Below are positions 61,440 to 64,000 of a stretch of 64,000 nucleotides of DNA, piece by piece. How positions within the stretch are numbered: position 1 is the first letter of the stretch; the number at the start of each line of letters is the position of its first letter. The notes beneath the pieces are model-generated. The model did no database searches and was not told the origin of the DNA. It saw nothing but the letters and a program-made list of their open reading frames with translations. This DNA is from Angiostrongylus vasorum (lineage: Eukaryota; Nematoda; Chromadorea; Rhabditida; Metastrongylidae), in the NCBI GenBank assembly GCA_018806985.1, contig JADANN010000460.1, forward strand, positions 186,001-250,000, written 5' to 3'. Made by a program: the position numbers and the translations under genes.

Positions 61440-61678
61440 TCGTACCAACAATAACCGCCCTGTATAAAAGAGCATCGCCGGATTTGTTCGGCTTATTCGA
61501 GATGCTCAACTGAGGAAAATCCAGTTCGATGCCAGACAAAGACGCCACATCGAGAAGACAAACAAATGTGGACCATCGACAAGTTCGTCGGCTCTGATGA
61601 GGACGAAGACGTGGAAACGTTAGCCGAATAAACATCTCGTATCAACCTCGTGTAAGCTCAACAATATAGACAAATGTT
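61440..61678 (+). repeat. Penelope-type terminal repeat, right inverted arm
   Basis: Hammerhead-like core: CGGCT at 61589-61593, CTGATGA at 61594-61600, helix II around GACGAAGACGT, GAAA at 61614-61617, AGCCG at 61622-61626, then AATAAA. It has about 65 extra bases relative to the left arm (near 61470-61530). It abuts the mariner remnant. Confidence 0.75.
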
Positions 61679-62804
61679 GTTTATTATAGCTCTTAAAAGA
61701 CGGTCTGTTTCAAAATTATTATTTTGCAATTTTAGCTGTCAAAAAACAAAGTTTCGTCACAAATTTTCTTCTATGGATTCAAACTCGGTCGTAATGGGGG
61801 CGGAGATGACTCGAAACACTAATAAAATTTGGCGTGGAGGCAGTGTTGGTGAATCAACAGTACGAACCTGGTTGCGAAATTTCCGATCTGCTGATTTCGA
61901 CCTCGAAGATGCGGAAGGCCTCGGACGCTCCAGTGAACTTGACGACGACGAATTGAAGGCACTAGTGGAAGCAAACATGCGAACGACTGTTCGAGAGCTT
62001 GCAGAGCAGCTTGGCGTGGGAAAGGAAACAATTTCCCACTCAAAAGAATCGAATAGGAAAGAGGAAAAAAAATTTGACAAAAGGGTGCTGTAAGAATTAA
62101 GCGATAATCAAAAAAAATCCCCGTTTTGAAGTTTCGCCTGCTCTTATTCTGCGCAACAAAAACGACCCTTTTCATGATCGAATTGTGACGCGAGACGAGA
62201 AGTGGATTCTGTAGAACAACCGGCGGTTTTCAGCCCAATGGTTGGATTGCGATCAGGCTCCACAGCACTTCCCGAAGCCGAAATTGCACCAAAAAGGTTA
62301 TGATGACTGCTTGGTGTTCTGCAGCCAGGCTGATTCTTCACAGCTTCTTGAGTCAAGGCGAACCGATTACGGCAGAGGAATATTGCAAATAAATCCACGA
62401 AATGCACCGTAAACTCTAACAACAACGATCGACATTAGCCAATATAAGAGGACCAATCCTTCTCCTCGACAACGTCCGGCCTCACGTTGGGGAAACAGCG
62501 ATGCAGAAGTTGAAATTAGATCTCTCGCCTACCAACTATCACTTCTGCAAGCACATTGACATCTTCCTGGGCCAGAAATGCTCCACCAACCACGATGGCG
62601 CTGAATATGCCTTCGACGTATTCATCGCTTCCTGAACTCCAGAATTTTATGCAACTGGAATAAACAAACTTGTTTCTCCTTGAAAAAAAGTTTGAAATTT
62701 AAACGACTTTTATTTTTGATTAATAAAGCTTTTTGTTTGAAGCAAGTCATGACATTTTAAATAACATGGTTAAAAACGCTCATTTGTTTCCTAACAACCT
62801 AATA
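61679..62804 (+). mobile_element. mariner transposase remnant, cecropia-like group, with right TIR
   Basis: This is a cut-and-paste transposase of the DD34D type. The N-terminal DNA-binding part reads VGESTVRTWLRNF and then DDDELKALVEANMRTTVREL (61774-62060). The catalytic domain follows in broken frames: IVTRDEKWIL with the first Asp (62182-62211), SAQWLDCDQAP, GEPITAEEY and IHEMHRKL, then GPILLLDNVRPHVGE with the second Asp (62452-62490) and LDLSPTNYH with the third. About 14 codons before the third Asp are deleted. It ends FYATGINKL. The right inverted terminal repeat (62776-62804, ending CTAACAACCTAA) is followed by TA. No left TIR is found, and the element starts directly against the Penelope arm, so its 5' end is lost. 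Confidence 0.85.
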
Positions 62805-64000
62805 ATAAAGTCACTTTGGGTTGCGATATCGCTTTTTGGAGGTGAAAGGCTAATTTTTTGTTATTTCAAATCATACATGAATCTGATTACTGAAATGTGT
62901 TAAGAAATGTTTCCTTACGTCACTACATTGTCGGGAAGACTTCCTACAATGACTTGGAGAACCAGTGGATCTACAACTGTTAAGAGCTCGTCATGAAACC
63001 TGAAAACGTAGACTGAATTTCACCGGCGCATCAGAGTTCCGATGCAGAGATAGAAAATAACATTATTGCTGCTCGTGATGATTATGCCTTGAAATGTCGA
63101 CATCTTTACCGTGGAGTTGCAAAAAGTGTTTCCACTTTAGTCGAAGATTCTCAAGTTACCCTAAGCTCCATACCTTCTTTTTATTCCCAAACGAATCCAA
63201 GTTCTCTAAGGGCCTTTTTTCCCCTTCTACGGAACACATAAAGTCCTTTTCAATTGTATGGGTGTCTTCCATTCAAGTAGAAAGTCGTCAAGAAACCAAC
63301 TTTTTATATGTTGTTCTCTGTATGATTGAGCTGACACGAAATTAGTATAAAACTCACAAATAGAACTCGAAAATTGCTAGTACAACAGAAAAATACAAGA
63401 ACCATTCGAAGCAGTGAGTAAAATTCTCATAACAATGGAGCTGTGTGCGGATGATTTTTTTGAAAGCCTACTGATAAGGGAGAGGAAGAAGCGAGTGGAA
63501 GAAAAAAACACATATACACACTAAATGTAGGGCAGATTCCTCAAGGACAACGATGGCTTTTAGCGGGGTGTCAAATCTATGCAGCACTCTGAAATAGGAA
63601 ACTAGGAAGCCGTTATAATATAATTGAGAAAGAAAGCCGGAATTCCGGAACAACGTGTAGGTTAGCTGACACGTTGATGTCTGTCCTATGTTCTAGATAC
63701 CTTCACTAATAACTGAGTAGGTGCGCAGACGATTTGAGAGGGCCTGTGAGACACTCACAGTTATCATTGGGTTGAATCGACGAGAATGGAAAACTATCAG
63801 TATGATCAATAAACAGTGCTACTTTTTTCACCTTTCTCAGGCTAAACCGGTAGATTAACAATTCTATACAATCTGATGCCATTTGGCTTCAAGCTATCGA
63901 TTGTGAGAAACACCCCTAATTAAGGAATGAAAATGGTTTTATAAGGCACAAAAATGAATATGTGCGACCATTGTTTCCTTCCTAATCGAGCTGGAGGTTT
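62805..64000. other. Intergenic, no recognised feature
   Basis: AT-rich sequence with short frames only. No exon, repeat family or RNA gene was recognised up to the window end. Confidence 0.45.

Noticed and set aside
61757..62175. Long minus-strand frames opposite the mariner start
   Set aside because: Ser/Arg-rich shadow frames of the transposase DNA-binding region.
62144..62425. Minus-strand 93-codon frame
   Set aside because: It is the reverse shadow of the mariner transposase, which explains the sequence in full.

Overview
The window looks like nuclear DNA of a clade V (strongylid, hookworm-like) nematode. Two multi-exon genes with short GT-AG exons sit in a large mass of decayed retroelements. 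The commonest element is an RTE-clade LINE of the kind that is abundant in hookworm genomes. The species is inferred only from these element families and the gene style.

Host genes. On the minus strand (8760 down to 4564) is a class A peptide GPCR. Exons carrying TM2 to TM7 join with consistent splice phase, and the helices resemble the GnRH/AKH/vasopressin-receptor group. Its DRY position reads D-M-L, so Arg3.50 is missing. On the plus strand (13670 to 57279) is a large gene with a signal peptide, about eight fibronectin type III units split over at least 17 candidate exons, one transmembrane segment and a short cytoplasmic tail ending at a TAA with an AATAAA signal about 70 bases on. Two of its exons show a frame problem: a TAA before a donor near 18455 and a probable one-base loss in an A run near 21730. 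Some exons between 36.6 and 55 kb are missing from the model.

Mobile DNA. (1) About ten RTE fragments at 9.7-12.2, 16.9, 27.3, 30.4-31.9, 39.1, 40.4-43.4, 43.4-44.6, 47.0-49.1, 49.15-50.8 and 51.7-52.2 kb, all broken. (2) Three Penelope-like (GIY-YIG) remnants, all minus strand, at 27.8-28.6, 39.6-40.0 and 44.7-45.3 kb, plus separate Penelope-type terminal pieces with a hammerhead-like core at 14.6, 36.4, 51.3, 60.6 and 61.6 kb. (3) A mariner remnant at 61.7-62.8 kb that still shows its three catalytic aspartates, and a smaller one at 17.1 kb. (4) Two tRNA-derived SINE-like families, here called SINE-A and SINE-B, each with around ten copies, and two further repeat families (C and D). Between 42.76 and 43.26 kb insertions are nested several deep inside an RTE copy.

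Layout: 1-4.4 kb no recognised gene; 4.5-8.8 GPCR; 9.7-12.2 RTE; 13.7-24 first FN3 exons; 24-55 sparse FN3 exons among TE debris; 55-57.3 FN3 membrane anchor and tail; 58-64 repeats, inverted Penelope ends and mariner. No tRNA, rRNA, CRISPR or bacterial-type feature was seen. All exon calls come from reading splice signals, phase and domain patterns by eye, without transcript or homology searches.
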